Shown here piece by piece: positions 4,916 to 5,738 of a stretch of DNA of 5,738 bases; within the stretch, counting starts at the first letter, position 1, and each line of letters starts with the position of its first letter. A program made the translations under genes and the position numbers. Source of the DNA: Candidatus Galloscillospira excrementavium. Lineage in GTDB: Bacteria; Bacillota; Clostridia; Oscillospirales; Oscillospiraceae. The stretch covers positions 1-5,738 of the forward strand of contig DVHW01000111.1 in assembly GCA_018711785.1 (NCBI GenBank), written 5' to 3'. Under the pieces are notes generated by a model that worked only from the letters and a program-made list of their open reading frames with translations, ran no database searches and was not told the origin of the DNA.

Positions 4916-5662
4916 ATGTTGGGAGCATCCGGACAGCGGCGGGGCGCGGCGGCGCTGGCGCTGTGCCTGGCCGCCGCGTTCCTGCTCCGTCTGGGACTCT
5001 CAGCCCTGACCCCGGCCGCGCTCCCGGCCGATGCCGCGGCCGCGCTCCCGCCGGAGGGGGCCAAGCTCATCGCCCTCACCTTTGACGACGGTCCACGCCG
5101 TTCCACCACCACCAAGCTGCTGGACGGTCTGGCAGAGCGGGGTGTCCACGCCACCTTCTTCCTTATCGGCGCTCAGATTGAGGGGAGCGAGGATCTGGTC
5201 CTCCGCATGGATCAAGAAGGCCATCAAATCGGCATCCACACCTTTGACCATGTTCGACTTACCGGCCTCAGCGCTACCGACTTCGCCGGCCAGGTGGACA
5301 GGACCCGCACCCTTTTGGAGAACATCCTAGGACACGACAGTTTCCTGCTCCGCCCGCCCTATGGTATGATCGACCGGGGCGTGGAGCTGCGGGCCGGCGC
5401 GCCCATCATCCTCTGGTCGGTGGACCCGGAGGACTGGCGGGACCGGGATACCGCCCGTGAGGTGTCCCACATCCTCTCCCAGGCCCGGGACGGCTCCATC
5501 GTCCTGCTCCACGACATCTACCCCGAGTCGGTGGAAGCCGCCCTTCAGGTGGTGGACGCCCTCCACCAGGAGGGCTATCTCTTCTGCACGGTGGAAGAGC
5601 TCTTCTCCGCCCGGATGATCCCGCTGAAAGACGGAGAGGTCTACCGCTCGGCCTACCCATAA
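4916..5662 (+). CDS. Polysaccharide deacetylase, NodB homology (CE4) domain, signal-anchored
   Basis: A 248-residue enzyme predicted to remove N-acetyl groups from extracellular GlcNAc/MurNAc polymers such as peptidoglycan, using a divalent metal. The N-terminal membrane segment or signal (about 10-32) is followed by an Ala/Pro-rich stretch, and the NodB domain starts near 49. All five CE4 motifs are visible: TFDDGP (55-60; Asp57 as base, Asp58 as metal ligand), HTFDH (108-112; His108 and His112 as metal ligands), RPPYG (146-150), the DPEDW region (170-174), and IVLLHD (195-200) with catalytic His199. The enzyme should therefore be active. Length is typical for a single-domain family member, with no LysM or SH3 wall-binding module. 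The start has the G-rich site AGAGGGGG (4897-4904). Known relatives include PdaA/PdaB-like sporulation deacetylases and lysozyme-resistance PgdA enzymes; I cannot decide between them. It is followed by a 13-bp hairpin. Confidence 0.92.
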   Translation: MLGASGQRRGAAALALCLAAAFLLRLGLSALTPAALPADAAAALPPEGAKLIALTFDDGPRRSTTTKLLDGLAERGVHATFFLIGAQIEGSEDLVLRMDQEGHQIGIHTFDHVRLTGLSATDFAGQVDRTRTLLENILGHDSFLLRPPYGMIDRGVELRAGAPIILWSVDPEDWRDRDTAREVSHILSQARDGSIVLLHDIYPESVEAALQVVDALHQEGYLFCTVEELFSARMIPLKDGEVYRSAYP

Positions 5663-5696
5663 AAAAGTCGCACAAGTGGTTTCACCACTTGTGCGA
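5661..5696 (-). terminator. Intrinsic terminator, T-run on the minus strand
   Basis: TCGCACAAGTGGT (5668-5680) and ACCACTTGTGCGA (5684-5696) form a perfect 13-bp stem with a TTC loop. A6 at 5661-5666 becomes CTTTTTT directly after the stem on the minus strand, a textbook intrinsic terminator for transcription coming from the right. On the plus strand the stem lies six bases after the deacetylase stop and is followed only by TGGATTTGTG, so it is probably a weaker terminator there. It implies a convergent minus-strand gene beyond the window. Confidence 0.75.
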
Positions 5697-5738
5697 TGGA
5701 TTTGTGCCTGCGGGTGCGAACCCTGCAACATATTGATC
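5697..5738. other. Window-edge remainder, unassigned
   Basis: These 42 bases hold GGGT-GCGA-ACCC (a 4-bp hairpin) and no recognisable gene. On the minus strand two frames stay open to the edge and stop inside or beyond the terminator hairpin; a coding 3' end cannot be told from chance at this length. Confidence 0.2.

Noticed and set aside
4047..4928. 293-residue open frame on the minus strand opposite the DUF2461 gene
   Set aside because: Antisense to a clear family member, no known motif, and it crosses the hairpin region and the intergenic gap.
5705..5730. T-arm of a tRNA at the right edge
   Set aside because: The minus-strand GTTCGCA loop lacks the conserved A, and the flanking five-base arms do not pair fully.
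5327..5731. Minus-strand open frame crossing the terminator hairpin and the deacetylase 3' half
   Set aside because: It reads through a strong intrinsic terminator and is antisense to conserved NodB motifs.

Overview
The window is GC-rich DNA. It carries Gram-positive signals throughout: Shine-Dalgarno sites of the GGAGG type, sigma-A-like promoters, and envelope proteins (XpaC family, VanW/G5, NodB deacetylase) typical of Firmicutes. The mix best fits a high-GC gut Clostridium relative of the Oscillospiraceae kind (Flavonifractor, Intestinimonas or Lawsonibacter-like). That placement is inferred from style, not from a marker gene.

Layout: positions 1-191 are intergenic and packed with short GC hairpins. 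192-1385 (minus) encodes a membrane-anchored XpaC-family protein. 1386-1766 is a divergent control region. For the minus gene it holds a distal promoter, an attenuator-like pair of alternative hairpins, a proximal extended -10 promoter, and a 10-bp stem whose 3' arm overlaps the ribosome binding site. For the plus gene it holds a good sigma-A promoter. 1767-3872 (plus) encodes a large membrane-anchored VanW-domain protein with a G5-like region and a Pro/Ser/Glu/Thr-rich tail. Its last ~50 codons run through a perfect 40-bp palindrome and into the next element. 3833-4052 is the most striking stretch. An 8-bp closing helix encloses three hairpin arms, and a further 52-nt near-perfect hairpin follows, so this looks like a structured non-coding RNA. 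4137-4817 (plus) encodes a DUF2461 protein. 4916-5662 (plus) encodes a signal-anchored NodB-type polysaccharide deacetylase. A 13-bp hairpin with a T-run reading on the minus strand closes the window and suggests a convergent minus-strand gene beyond the right edge.

Three of the four proteins are predicted to sit at the membrane or cell wall: XpaC-like, VanW as a candidate peptidoglycan cross-linking or binding protein, and the deacetylase acting on peptidoglycan or another GlcNAc polymer. The region therefore reads as envelope housekeeping rather than a mobile island. No transposase, integrase, CRISPR array, tRNA or rRNA gene was seen. The main candidates for something undescribed are the structured RNA at 3833-4052, its overlap with the VanW reading frame, and the layered leader of the xpaC-like gene.
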